DNA of 64,000 bases, from the NCBI RefSeq assembly GCF_001905905.1, contig NZ_LIVT01000001.1, positions 727,952 through 791,951 on the forward strand, read 5' to 3'. The position numbers were made by a program, and so were the translations under genes. This stretch comes from Streptomyces sp. CB02366. Its GTDB lineage: Bacteria; Actinomycetota; Actinomycetes; Streptomycetales; Streptomycetaceae. The notes under the pieces were generated by a model. That model was given only the letters and a program-made list of their open reading frames with translations, made no database searches and was not told the origin of the DNA. Positions 54,601-62,954 of the stretch are shown piece after piece; position 1 is the first letter of the stretch, and each line of letters starts with the position of its first letter.

Positions 54601-54945
54601 CACTATCCACAGCGAACCCGCCTCGGCGAACACGTCGTAGACCTGGTCGAGCCGGGGATGGTCGGGCACCTGGGCGGCGGCCTGCGCGGCCTCGATCGCC
54701 CGCCGGACCACGGGGTCGGTACTGCGGCGGACCGCCCGCCCGGCAGGGCGCCCGGCCGCCGGAGCCCGCCCGTCCGCGTCGAGCACCTCCGCGTCCACGA
54801 TCTCCGGCAGCGGCACCTGGCGGACCAGGACCTCCTGCCCGCTGTACGTGTCGAACGCCCGTGTCTCCGCCAGTTCGTACCCGTCCGAAGGGGGCAGCGG
54901 AAGGCGGTAGCGGTCGGCGAGCACCCGACCCGCGTAGTCGTCCAC
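51631..54945 (-). CDS. Pseudokinase with a ~450-residue insert, membrane-anchored (kinase 3)
   Basis: 1104 residues. N-lobe from residue 12 (YRLPLPPSDGYELAETRAFD) with the VAIK Lys replaced (EVLVRQVPLP). Catalytic loop is THRNITVRTVLV: HRD becomes HRN (about 158). The DFG becomes VVLTGLATG. A ~450-residue Gly/Asp/Glu/Arg-rich insert with EYGSAGEFAAG and AAEYADVQEYGSAGE units follows, then the C-lobe resumes (RWAPEQAGPVHENWQ, STDLWALGALLYRAVQG, about 650-750). TM 877-897 (LLLVLILLLMAAAVAYAVLF) and an external domain like its neighbours (ALPAGYALRKDAEGFEIGVP). ATG 54945. Probably a scaffold; lacks residues for catalysis. Confidence 0.88.
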   Translation of the reverse strand: MDDYAGRVLADRYRLPLPPSDGYELAETRAFDTYSGQEVLVRQVPLPEIVDAEVLDADGRAPAAGRPAGRAVRRSTDPVVRRAIEAAQAAAQVPDHPRLDQVYDVFAEAGSLWIVSELVAARPLAALLAERPLNPYRAAEIGADVLTALRVLHAHGWTHRNITVRTVLVCDDGRVVLTGLATGAAEEALCGYAPAPLPDADPADGPTTYGIPAHEPAPPGEFDGARSLPPGRSGAHGGYAAYEGVEDVREYGAAAEYADVQEYGSAGEFAAGRADGSAQEYADVQDDEDGQGDAGYGEYDGDGGREAGATGGFPVPPLPRGYVPRGDGREYGREGRYGPPPGAEPSGRDAGPPRGPERTPDPEPGPSDASAPGESPRSFAPEAAQEIVPRPAAPAVPYTAVPPAEPGASSAAQLRAARAGAIAAYRAGARAAARATEDRQGADRAPADLTKSPGPEGRGARPAAPGTPGDAHPGTGGDADPTASGADAGRGTGQGTDPGQDMDPGQGADADAATGAAPGVLPLQRRPAPEAPSSGAPWGGPAEDPYDDEDDEDEEEGPRPPGRRVHLAGTWDDGPGAGRPVPAGGSGEDALRADSRRPGLPDRLPKPPARTAADPAGRNAARAWEETVAGGREPAVHRGPATPLAAERARQARIAVVGAVTERWAPEQAGPVHENWQLAPPIGPSTDLWALGALLYRAVQGHAPYPEENAAELVQMVCGEPPAFAEECGPLRPVVESLLRQDPTERPDVEELSGWLRSLVRSAPEPEAGADVVPLPAPDAARLPIVRRRGELVRRRWGRFGGGAAPGRHRQDRRRQSAKRFDQPDPQESLLPPDRSAPMTVGAWEEERPARAPRAPKGPRVLREPPRRGGESSSPRNLGRLLLVLILLLMAAAVAYAVLFLPKQEPGESGGAPAATGSAAPPPASDGPRPSASPSGSAATGSQQPQTSRSAVALPAGYALRKDAEGFEIGVPKDWQRSPANADRQIRYGSDGFTLLVVPGRDTVASGGGDPLAYQRDKEPELQPFRDSSWSSSSGVRRVDVGRQAMAEGQFTWQESGGREVFVRNLAMIVDGRYHVIQVIGPVNDRDRVTEVYERAVASYRVAG

Positions 54946-55154
54946 GTCGCCTCCCCAGAGCGCGCTGTTCCTCCGGCCGGCACAAGCCGTACGTATCCGC
55001 CGGTCACGGCCGGGCGGCGGGCGGTCGGCCCGCCGTACCGGCTGCGTACGGTCCTCGTCCTCTTACGATACGTGGCGAGGCGGGCGGACGGGCCGGGTCG
55101 CGCCAACCCGGCCCGAACAAACGTCTACTCGCCGCCCCTCACGGGGCCCGGCGG

Positions 55155-57272
55155 TCACTTGGTGGGCGTGAACGTGCCGAACGCCGTCTCGCGGAGCGTC
55201 CTGCACTCCTCGTCGTCCCACGCGTCGATCCTGCAGCTGATCATGATCGAGTAGCCGCGCCCGGCGTCCACCTTGAAGCCCCGGTTGAGCACCCGGACCC
55301 GGACGCCGCTGTGGCTGCGCTCGAACGTCCAGTCCGCGACGGTCGGATAGCCGTTGTACTCGACCTTCTTTATGCTGCCGTGCTTGTAGCCGTCGCTGAG
55401 GAGCTTGGCGCTGCCGACCGCCCCGCGCCAGGCGGCCGCCGCGTCGTCCCTGGGCGAGCTGTTGAAGTCGATCTGGACCCGGGGGAAGCCGCCCCGCCGG
55501 ACGTTGTAGATGCCGCCGGAGTTGCTGCCCGCGATGCCGGTGCGCTTGAAGTCCTCGGGCATCGCCATGGTGAAGTGGAACCGGTCGTCGGTGATCTTCC
55601 GGTAGCCGGCGGGCAGGGCGTCGCCCCGGCCCGGCCCGTCCCCTTCCCCGTCCCCGGGACCGCCTGTCTTCGGGTCGCCGGAGGCGTCGCCCGAGGGGTC
55701 GGCGGAGGCGCGGCCGTCGTCCGTGCCCTGGCCCTCCTTCTGGCCGCCGCCCTTCTCCCCGGCCGAACCGCCGCCCGTGTCCTCGCCCTTGCCGTCGGCG
55801 TCGCCCGACGAGGCTCCGGCCGACGCCGCGGTGCCGCCCTTGCCGCCGTTGTCCGGGTCTTCGCCGCCCAGGGTGAGCGCGAGGACCGTGCCGAGGATGG
55901 CGAGGGCGACGACGGCCGCGATGATCGCGAGGGTGCGGCGGGGCACCACGTCGGTGATCGAGGCACGGGTTGAGGCGGGTCCGTACGGCGGGCGCTGACC
56001 CGGTACGGAAGGGCTCGCCGTCGTCGTGGACGCGGCGCCGGCGGCGGCCCCCTTCGCGGTCCCCGGCGCGGACGCCGTGGCCACCGCGGGCCTCGCACCG
56101 GTGGCGGAAGTCCCGGGCGGCGCCGGGGGCTTGGGCGGGGCGGCGGGCGTGCCGGCGGCCGCGGCCGGGGACCCTGCGGCGGCGGCCGCGCCCGCGGCGG
56201 CTCCCCCGGCGACGGCCGGGGTCTTCGCGTTCCGCACGGAGCGCAGGGCTCCGCGCAGCCGGTCGCGGGCTCCCTCGCCGGTCTCGCCCGGTCCGGTGGA
56301 CTGCTTCGGCGGCTTCGCGGCCTTGGGCTTCGGCGTCCGCTTCACGAGGGGGTCGACGGCGGGGGCCGGGGGGACGGCCATGATCTGGGTCGAGTCCGCC
56401 GGGGCCGGCGCGGGGGCGTCGGGGGCGTTGACGACGGCGTTGAGCAACGCCCGCGCCCCGGCGTCGTCGAGTCGCTGCTCGGGGTCCCGTTCGAGCAGCC
56501 CGTAGATGACGTCGGTGAGCGGCCCGGCGTTCTTCGGCGGGTCGAGCGGCTCGGTCATCACCGCGGTCAGGGTGGCGATGGCCGAGCCCTTGTCGTACGG
56601 CGGGCAGCCCTCGACGCTCGCGTACAGCAGTCCGCCGAGGGACCACAGGTCGGCGGGCGGGCCGGGCTTGTGGCCGCGCGCCCGCTCCGGCGAGATGTAC
56701 GAAGGGGCGCCGACGAGCATGCCCGTGGAGGTGACCGAGGGGTCGCCCTCGACCTGGGCGATGCCGAAGTCGGTGAGCACGACGCGCCCGTCCTCGGCGA
56801 TCAGCACGTTGGACGGCTTCACGTCGCGGTGCAGGATGCCCTCGCGGTGCGCGGAGCGCAGCACGTCGAGGATGGCGAGCCCGACCTCGGCGGCGCGTCT
56901 CGGCGTCAGCGTGCCGTCCTCGCGGATCGCCTCGGCGAGCGACTTGCCCTCGATCAGCTCCATGACGATCCACGGGCGGTCGTCCTCGTCGACCACGTCG
57001 TAGACGGTCACCGCGCTGTTGTTGCGGATGCGCGCGATCGCCTTGGCCTCGCGCAGGGTGCGCGTGATCAGGCGGCGCTTCTCGTCCTCGTCGATCGCCG
57101 AGGGGAACCGCAGTTCCTTCACCGCGACCGTGCGGCCGAGCGTCTCGTCGTCGGCGCGCCAGACCGTACCCATGCCGCCCCGGCCGAGCACCTCACCGAG
57201 CCGGTAGCGCCCCGCGAGGAGACGACCGTTCTTGTCCCGTTGGGGCTCCCGTGCCTGCTCCGCCTCCGACAT
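55155..57272 (-). CDS. Membrane Ser/Thr protein kinase 4
   Basis: 705 residues. Catalytic kinase: YRLGEVLGRGGMGTVWRADD, VAVKELRFPS, HRDVKPSNVLI, LTDFGIAQVEG, SPERARGHKPGPPADLWSLG. A long Pro/Ala/Lys-rich juxtamembrane region (with KRTPKPKAAKPPKQS) precedes the TM helix AIIAAVVALAILGTVLALTL, then a Gly/Ser-rich linker and a ~150-residue external domain (ALPAGYRKITDDRFHFTMAM to ETAFGTFTPTK). ATG 57272. First in the row of four kinase-type genes, all read the same way; the others lie 50-5000 nt downstream. Confidence 0.9.
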   Translation of the reverse strand: MSEAEQAREPQRDKNGRLLAGRYRLGEVLGRGGMGTVWRADDETLGRTVAVKELRFPSAIDEDEKRRLITRTLREAKAIARIRNNSAVTVYDVVDEDDRPWIVMELIEGKSLAEAIREDGTLTPRRAAEVGLAILDVLRSAHREGILHRDVKPSNVLIAEDGRVVLTDFGIAQVEGDPSVTSTGMLVGAPSYISPERARGHKPGPPADLWSLGGLLYASVEGCPPYDKGSAIATLTAVMTEPLDPPKNAGPLTDVIYGLLERDPEQRLDDAGARALLNAVVNAPDAPAPAPADSTQIMAVPPAPAVDPLVKRTPKPKAAKPPKQSTGPGETGEGARDRLRGALRSVRNAKTPAVAGGAAAGAAAAAGSPAAAAGTPAAPPKPPAPPGTSATGARPAVATASAPGTAKGAAAGAASTTTASPSVPGQRPPYGPASTRASITDVVPRRTLAIIAAVVALAILGTVLALTLGGEDPDNGGKGGTAASAGASSGDADGKGEDTGGGSAGEKGGGQKEGQGTDDGRASADPSGDASGDPKTGGPGDGEGDGPGRGDALPAGYRKITDDRFHFTMAMPEDFKRTGIAGSNSGGIYNVRRGGFPRVQIDFNSSPRDDAAAAWRGAVGSAKLLSDGYKHGSIKKVEYNGYPTVADWTFERSHSGVRVRVLNRGFKVDAGRGYSIMISCRIDAWDDEECRTLRETAFGTFTPTK

Positions 57273-57558
57273 GCGTCCCCTCTGCGATCAACCCGCCCTG
57301 GCAGAGCGTTCATTGTCCCTCACCCCGGGACCGGTCCTGGTGCCGGGTCCGGGGTCCGCCGCGACACGGCCCGGGAGGGAATCCCCCACAGCCTCCTACC
57401 TACCGGGCCCTCCCGTCCAGGCCGGACCGGACGCGCGCCCCCGCTCCACCCGGCCGGTGAAACGGGGGCGGCCCGGGCCCGGAGGGACAGTGAAGCCCAA
57501 CTGGCCCGGCGCCGACGGGTGGTGACCGGCCCTCCGACGGGGCGGTCCGCCGTCCGGG

Positions 57559-59265
57559 TCAGCCCGGCACGATGTCCGGCGCCCCGAGCCGGGCGGCGTC
57601 CGCCGTGAGGTCGTCGGGCTGCCGCTGCGACTCGCGCTCGGCCTCCACCCGCTTCTCGTAGTGCTCGACCTCCTGGTCGATCCGCTCCTGGTCCCAGCCC
57701 AGCACCGGGGCCATCAGCTCCGCGCAGAGGCGGGCGCTGCGGACGCCCCGGTCGAAGGTCTCGATGGAGATCCGGGTCCGCCGGGTCAGCACGTCGTCGA
57801 GGTGGCGGGCGCCCTCGTGGGAGGCCGCGTAGACGATCTCGGCGCGCAGGTAGTCGTCGGCGGCGGGCAGGGGTTCGCCCAGGACGGGGTCGGCGAGGAT
57901 CAGTTCCAGAATCTGCTCGGTCATTGAGCCGTACCGGTTGAGCAGATGCTCCACCCGGGCGACGTGGAGTCCGGTCCGGTCCGCGATCCGGGCCCGGGCG
58001 TTCCACAGGGCCCGGTACCCCTCGGCGCCGACCAGCGGGGTGTCCTCGGTGACGCAGGCGGCGACCCGCTGGTCGAGGCCGTGCACCGCCTCGTCCACCG
58101 CGTCCTTGGCCATGACCCGGTACGTCGTGTACTTGCCGCCCGCCACGACGACCAGGCCGGGGGCCGGGTGGGCCACCGTGTGCTCGCGGGACAGCTTGCT
58201 GGTGGCGTCGGACTCGCCGGCCAGCAGCGGTCGCAGCCCGGCGTAGACGCCCTCGACGTCGTCCCTGGTCAGGGGGGTGTGGAGGACGGCGTTGACGTGT
58301 TCCAGGAGGTAGTCGATGTCGGCGCTGGAGGCGGCCGGGTGGGCCTTGTCCAGGTCCCAGTCGGTGTCCGTGGTGCCGATGATCCAGTGCCGGCCCCAGG
58401 GGATGACGAAGAGGACGGACTTCTCGGTGCGCAGGATGAGGCCGGTCGAGGAATGGATGCGGTCCTTGGGGACGACCAGGTGGATGCCCTTGGAGGCGCG
58501 GACGTGGAACTGGCCGCGCTCGCCGATGAGCCCCTGGGTGTCGTCGGTCCACACGCCGGTGGCGTTGACCACCTGCTTGGCCCGGATCTCGTACTCCCGG
58601 CCGCCCTCGGTGTCCCGCACGAGCGCCCCCACGACCCGCTCGCCCTCCCGGAGGAAGCCCACGACCCGCGCCCGGTTCGCCACGTGGGCCCCGTAGGAGG
58701 CGGCGGTGCGCACCAGCTCGGTGACGAAGCGGGCGTCGTCCATCTGGGCGTCGTAGTACTGGAGGGCGCCGACCAGGGCGTCCTTGCGCAGGGCGGGAGC
58801 CACCCGCAGGGCGCGCTTGCGGGAGAGGTGGCGGTGGACGGGCAGGCCGCGCCCGTGGCCGGAGGAGACCGACATCGCGTCGTACAGCGCGACGCCGGAG
58901 CCCGCGTAGAGCCGTTCCCAGCCCTTGTGCTGCAAGGGGTAGAGGAAGGGCACGGGCTTCACCAGGTGCGGGGCGAGCCGCTCCAGGAGCAGGCCGCGCT
59001 CCTTGAGGGCCTCGCGGACCAGGGCGAAGTCGAGCATCTCCAGATAGCGCAGGCCGCCGTGGATCAGCTTGCTCGACCTGCTGGAGGTGCCGGACGCCCA
59101 GTCGCGCGCCTCGACCAGCCCGGTCCTCAGCCCTCTGGTGGCGGCGTCCAGCGCCGTGCCCGCCCCGACCACGCCCGCCCCCACGACCAGCACGTCCAGT
59201 TCGCGCGCGGCCATGGCGGCGAGCGCTTCGACGCGCTCGACAGGTCCCAGTGTCGCTGTCCTCAC
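57559..59265 (-). CDS. glpD: GlpD, FAD glycerol-3-phosphate dehydrogenase
   Basis: Membrane-associated dehydrogenase feeding electrons to quinone and making DHAP. 568 residues. FAD-binding VLVVGAGVVGAGTALDAATR; SGTSSRSSKLIHGGLRYLEM; IIGTTDTDWDLDKAHPAA; GVYAGLRPLL; VVVAGGKYTTYRVMAKDAVD; and a C-terminal helical lobe. GTG 59265 (MRTATLGPVERVEAL) with GGGAGGCAGCA upstream; upstream residues are not GlpD-like. Divergent from the UDP-sugar dehydrogenase homologue. Confidence 0.93.
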   Translation of the reverse strand: MRTATLGPVERVEALAAMAARELDVLVVGAGVVGAGTALDAATRGLRTGLVEARDWASGTSSRSSKLIHGGLRYLEMLDFALVREALKERGLLLERLAPHLVKPVPFLYPLQHKGWERLYAGSGVALYDAMSVSSGHGRGLPVHRHLSRKRALRVAPALRKDALVGALQYYDAQMDDARFVTELVRTAASYGAHVANRARVVGFLREGERVVGALVRDTEGGREYEIRAKQVVNATGVWTDDTQGLIGERGQFHVRASKGIHLVVPKDRIHSSTGLILRTEKSVLFVIPWGRHWIIGTTDTDWDLDKAHPAASSADIDYLLEHVNAVLHTPLTRDDVEGVYAGLRPLLAGESDATSKLSREHTVAHPAPGLVVVAGGKYTTYRVMAKDAVDEAVHGLDQRVAACVTEDTPLVGAEGYRALWNARARIADRTGLHVARVEHLLNRYGSMTEQILELILADPVLGEPLPAADDYLRAEIVYAASHEGARHLDDVLTRRTRISIETFDRGVRSARLCAELMAPVLGWDQERIDQEVEHYEKRVEAERESQRQPDDLTADAARLGAPDIVPG

Positions 59266-59507
59266 TGCTGCCTCCCGGTGGATCGGGGTGGTCGGAGACG
59301 GGAGTGCCACCCGGCCGAGGGGCCGGCCGCCCGTCTCCACTCCTCGATTCTGTCCGCGCTCCGCGACTTCAGCCACCGCCTATGGACAACACCCCGGCGA
59401 CCGGAGCCCCGCAATGCGACATATAGGTCATATTTACGCCTAGTCTGATATTGCGCTGTCCACAGCAGTTGCGATCTTCGTTCTCCGCCGTTACGGGGGC
59501 TCCTCCT
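59266..59507. promoter_or_regulatory. AT-rich divergent region glpD / UDP-sugar dehydrogenase homologue
   Basis: 242 nt, notably A/T-rich near 59420-59450 (CATATAGGTCATATTTACGC, with two CATAT copies 10 bp apart) and a TAGTCT -10-like site; also a DnaA-like CTGTCCACA. Holds promoters for both genes; operator unknown. Confidence 0.4.
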
Positions 59508-60770
59508 ATGCCAGCAGACCTCGCCGTCATCGGACTCGGTCACCTCGGCCTGCCCCTCGCCCAGGCCGCCGTGACCGCAGGCATCGACACCGTCGGCTAC
59601 GACCCCGACCCCCGCCCGTACACGGAGCTGCGGGCGGGCCGCACACCCGTCGAGGGCACCCTCACCGCGTCCGAGGTCCGCCGCATGCTCTCCGGCGGCT
59701 TCCGGCCCACCACCGACGCCGCCGAGCTGGGCCGGGTCCGCACCGCCGTGATCTGCTCGCCCACCCCGCTCGGCCCCGACCACGCCCTCGACCTCACCGC
59801 CCTCGGCGACGCCGCCCGCGCGCTCGCGGCCCGGCTGCGCCCGCACACCACCGTGCTGCTGGAATCCGCCGTTCCGCCCGGCACCACCGAGGACTTCCTG
59901 CGCCCCCTGCTCGAAGAGGGTTCCGGGCTCGTCGCCGGGCGCGACTTCCACCTCGCCTGCTCCCCCAGCCGGCTCGACCCCGGCAACCGCACCCACACCC
60001 TGGCCAACACGCCCAAGGTCATCGGCGGCCTCACCTCCGCCTGCACCGAATCGGCCGCCGCCTTCTACGGACGGCTCGCCGACAAGGTCGTACGGGCCCG
60101 GGGACCGCGCGAGGCGGAGATGACGAAGGTGCTGGAGACCAACTTCCGGCACGTCAACATCGCCCTGGTCAACGAGATGGCGGTGCTCTGCCACGACCTG
60201 GGCGTCGACCTCTGGGACGTCATCCGGTGCGCCGAGACCAAACCGTTCGGCTTCCAGCCCTTCCGTCCGGGGCCCGGCGTCGGCGGACACGGCGTCCCGG
60301 TGGATCCGGGCCGGCTGCCCCACAGCACCCGCGCCCCCGGACACCCGCTGCGGATGGTCTCGCTGGCCCAGGAGATCAACGACCGGATGCCCGGTTACGT
60401 CATCCAGCGCTGCGCCACCCTCCTGAACGAGCACGGCAAGTCCGTCCGGGGCGCGCGCGTCCTGCTGCTCGGCGTCACCTACAAGCCGGACTCCGCCGAC
60501 CAGGAGGCCGCGCCCGCCCGGGAGATCGCCACCCGGCTGATGGACATGGGCGCGCAGATCGGCTACCACGACCCGCACGTCCTGGACTGGCGGGTGCGCG
60601 AACGCCCCGTCCCGCGCGCCGACTCGCTGTACGAGGCGGCGGCGGCGGCCGACCTGACCGTCCTGCTCCAGCACCACCGCACCTACGACCTCCAGGGCCT
60701 CGCGGTGAAGGCCCAACTCCTCCTGGACACCAGGGGAGCCACCCCGGCGGGGGCCGCCCACCGGCTGTAG
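59508..60770 (+). CDS. UDP-sugar/GDP-sugar dehydrogenase homologue lacking the catalytic Cys
   Basis: 420 residues with the nucleotide-sugar dehydrogenase fold: NAD site LAVIGLGHLGLPLAQAAV; central DFHLACSPSRLDPGN; TKVLETNFRHVNIALVNEM with Lys207 and Asn212; and GPGVGGHGVPVDPGRL. The last motif is normally GGHCIPVDP with the catalytic Cys; here residue 262 is Gly (codon GGC). The SPER motif is also changed to SPSR. The fold is full length, not truncated. ATG 59508. Either a changed chemistry or a non-catalytic protein. Divergent from glpD. Confidence 0.8.
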   Translation: MPADLAVIGLGHLGLPLAQAAVTAGIDTVGYDPDPRPYTELRAGRTPVEGTLTASEVRRMLSGGFRPTTDAAELGRVRTAVICSPTPLGPDHALDLTALGDAARALAARLRPHTTVLLESAVPPGTTEDFLRPLLEEGSGLVAGRDFHLACSPSRLDPGNRTHTLANTPKVIGGLTSACTESAAAFYGRLADKVVRARGPREAEMTKVLETNFRHVNIALVNEMAVLCHDLGVDLWDVIRCAETKPFGFQPFRPGPGVGGHGVPVDPGRLPHSTRAPGHPLRMVSLAQEINDRMPGYVIQRCATLLNEHGKSVRGARVLLLGVTYKPDSADQEAAPAREIATRLMDMGAQIGYHDPHVLDWRVRERPVPRADSLYEAAAAADLTVLLQHHRTYDLQGLAVKAQLLLDTRGATPAGAAHRL

Positions 60771-60970
60771 CGGCCCCCGGGCGCACGGCCCTTCCGGCGG
60801 CCGACGGGCCGTCCCCCGGGTGGTGACGGTCCACCCACTGAGACGTGACGGACCGTCGAAAGATTGCCAGTGACCGAATCAGGGGGGTGCTGCTACTCTG
60901 CGGCGTCACAGAGCGCACACACGTGCGATCCCGCACATGCGTGCGCCGTCGTCCCAGGGGGAGCCCCGCC

Positions 60971-61630
60971 GTGAGTCAGCCCGTGCAGCCGCCGAACCAG
61001 CCCCAGCAGCCCTACGGTCAGCCGGTGGACGGCAACCCGTACGCGGGCGGCCCGGGCCAGGGCGCCCCCTCCGCACCGACCGGCAACCCCTACGGCCAGC
61101 AGCCCCCCGCCCCCGCCGGCAACCCGTACGGCCAGCAGCCGCCCGCCCCGTCCGGCAACCCGTTCGCGGGGCAGCAGCCCGGCCAGGGGGCCCCGTTCGG
61201 CGGCGCGCCCCACACTCCGCCGCCCCCGGCCCGCGACAACCTCCTGCTCGGCATCGGCGTCGCGTTCGGCGTGGCGATCCTCGCGGGCATCCTGTACGGC
61301 GTGATCGCGGGCTCCATCGAGCGCGAGGTCGGCTACGCGGCGGTCGGCGTCGGCTTCCTGGTCGGCTTCGCGGCGAGCAAGGTCGGCGGCTCCAACCCGG
61401 CGATCGTCGCCGCCTCGGCCGTCTTCTCGGTCGGCGCGGTCTACCTCGGCCAGCTCGTCGGCATCTCGATGGTCCTCGCCGACCTGGCGCAGATCCCGTT
61501 CTCCGAGGTCGTCGGCGACCACTTCGACACCGTGACGAAGGCGTGGTCGGAAGAGGCGGACTTCATGACGTACCTCTTCCTCGCCCTCGGCGCGATCGCC
61601 GCCGTCGGCGGTTCGAAGAAGGCCCGCTGA
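60971..61630 (+). CDS. Pro/Gln/Gly-rich four-TM membrane protein
   Basis: 219 residues. Residues 1-85 are low-complexity repeats such as NPYGQQPPAPAG. The rest has hydrophobic segments: LLLGIGVAFGVAILAGILYG, VGYAAVGVGFLVGFAASKVG, IVAASAVFSVGAVYLGQLVG and FMTYLFLALGAIAAVGG. GTG 60971 with GGGGGAG upstream. Similar in layout to the RDD protein at 683 but unrelated in the TM part. Function unknown. Confidence 0.8.
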   Translation: MSQPVQPPNQPQQPYGQPVDGNPYAGGPGQGAPSAPTGNPYGQQPPAPAGNPYGQQPPAPSGNPFAGQQPGQGAPFGGAPHTPPPPARDNLLLGIGVAFGVAILAGILYGVIAGSIEREVGYAAVGVGFLVGFAASKVGGSNPAIVAASAVFSVGAVYLGQLVGISMVLADLAQIPFSEVVGDHFDTVTKAWSEEADFMTYLFLALGAIAAVGGSKKAR

Positions 61631-61650
61631 CACCGGACGGCAGCACGCGC

Positions 61651-61699
61651 CGAAGGGCCCGGACCGGTCCCCCTCTCGGGGGGCGGTCCGGGCCCTTCG
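61651..61699. terminator. Hairpin between membrane protein and guaB3
   Basis: CGAAGGGCCCGGACCG (61651-61666) and CGGTCCGGGCCCTTCG (61684-61699) pair perfectly, with additional C/G runs inside; between convergent genes. Confidence 0.88.
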
Positions 61700-61725
61700 C
61701 GTACGTACGGGAGGTACGGGGCGGG

Positions 61726-62850
61726 TCAGCGGCTGTGCTGCGAGTCCGCCACCGTCACCTCGACGCGCTGGAACTCCTTGAGGTCGCTGTAGCCGGTGGT
61801 GGCCATCGCGCGGCGCAGGGCCCCGAAGATGTTCATCGAGCCGTCCGGCGTGTGCGAGGGGCCGGTGAGGACCTCCTCCGTCGTCCCGACCGAACCGAGG
61901 TCGACCAGCTTGCCGCGCGGCACGTCCTCGTGGACGGCCTCCATGCCCCAGTGGCGGCCGCGGCCCGGCGCGTCGGTGGCGCGGGCCAGCGGGGAGCCCA
62001 TCATCACGGCGTCCGCGCCGCAGGCGATGGCCTTCGGCAGGTCGCCGGACCAGCCGACGCCGCCGTCCGCGATGACGTGCACGTACCGGCCGCCGGACTC
62101 GTCCATGTAGTCGCGGCGGGCGCCGGCGACGTCCGCGACGGCGGTGGCCATCGGGACCTGGATGCCGAAGACGTTGCGCGTGGTGTGCGCCGCGCCGCCG
62201 CCGAAGCCGACGAGGACGCCGGCCGCGCCGGTCCGCATCAGGTGGAGGGCGGCGGTGTACGTGGCGCAGCCGCCGACGATGACCGGGACGTCCAACTCGT
62301 AGATGAACTGCTTCAGGTTGAGCGGCTCGGCCGCGCCGGAGACGTGCTCGGCGGAGACCGTCGTCCCGCGGATGACGAAGATGTCCACCCCCGCGTCCAC
62401 GACCGCCTTGGAGAACTGGGCGGTGCGCTGCGGGGAGAGCGCGGCGGCGGTGACGACGCCGGAGTCGCGCACCTCCTTGATGCGCTGCCCGATCAGCTCC
62501 TCCTGGATGGGGGCGGCGTAGATCTCCTGGAGGCGGCGGGTGGCGGCCTCGGCCGGCATCTCCGCGATCTCGTCCAGCAGCGGCTGCGGGTCGGCGTGCC
62601 GGGTCCACAGCCCTTCCAGGTTCAGCACGCCCAGGCCGCCGAGCTCACCGATGCGGATCGCGGTCTGCGGGGAGACCACGGAGTCCATCGGAGCGGCCAG
62701 GAACGGCAGCTCGAAGCGGTAGGCGTCGATCTGCCAGGCGATCGAGACCTCCTTCGGATCCCGGGTGCGGCGGCTCGGAACGACGGCGATGTCGTCGAAT
62801 GCGTAAGCCCGGCGGCCGCGCTTGCCGCGCCCGATCTCGATCTCAGTCAC
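61726..62850 (-). CDS. guaB3: GuaB3-family IMPDH-like protein, no catalytic Cys
   Basis: 374 residues, a TIM-barrel of the IMPDH/GMP reductase family without CBS domains. FDDIAVVPSRRTRDP is the N-terminal hallmark; VIADGGVGWSGDLPKAIACG is the phosphate-binding loop; MMGSPLARATDAPG and GPSHTPDGSMNIFGALRRAM are C-terminal. The active-site loop is LVGFGGGAAHTTRNV: where IMPDH has Cys (GSICTTR), this has H222. So it is unlikely to form the canonical thioimidate. The exact reaction is unknown; a role in purine nucleotide balance is inferred from context. ATG 62850. Follows guaB on the same strand, 104 nt away. Confidence 0.85.
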   Translation of the reverse strand: MTEIEIGRGKRGRRAYAFDDIAVVPSRRTRDPKEVSIAWQIDAYRFELPFLAAPMDSVVSPQTAIRIGELGGLGVLNLEGLWTRHADPQPLLDEIAEMPAEAATRRLQEIYAAPIQEELIGQRIKEVRDSGVVTAAALSPQRTAQFSKAVVDAGVDIFVIRGTTVSAEHVSGAAEPLNLKQFIYELDVPVIVGGCATYTAALHLMRTGAAGVLVGFGGGAAHTTRNVFGIQVPMATAVADVAGARRDYMDESGGRYVHVIADGGVGWSGDLPKAIACGADAVMMGSPLARATDAPGRGRHWGMEAVHEDVPRGKLVDLGSVGTTEEVLTGPSHTPDGSMNIFGALRRAMATTGYSDLKEFQRVEVTVADSQHSR

Positions 62851-62903
62851 GATGTGTGGCCTTTCCCTCTACGTCTGCGCTGACCAGTATCCCCGACACG
62901 CCC

Positions 62904-62940
62904 CGAGGGGCGGTACCGGAAACTCCGGTACCGCCCCTCG
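62904..62940 (-). terminator. guaB terminator hairpin
   Basis: CGAGGGGCGGTACCGGA (62904-62920) and TCCGGTACCGCCCCTCG (62924-62940) pair perfectly with a 3-nt loop, 14 nt after the guaB stop. Confidence 0.9.
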
Positions 62941-62954
62941 CCTGCGGCGACGCG

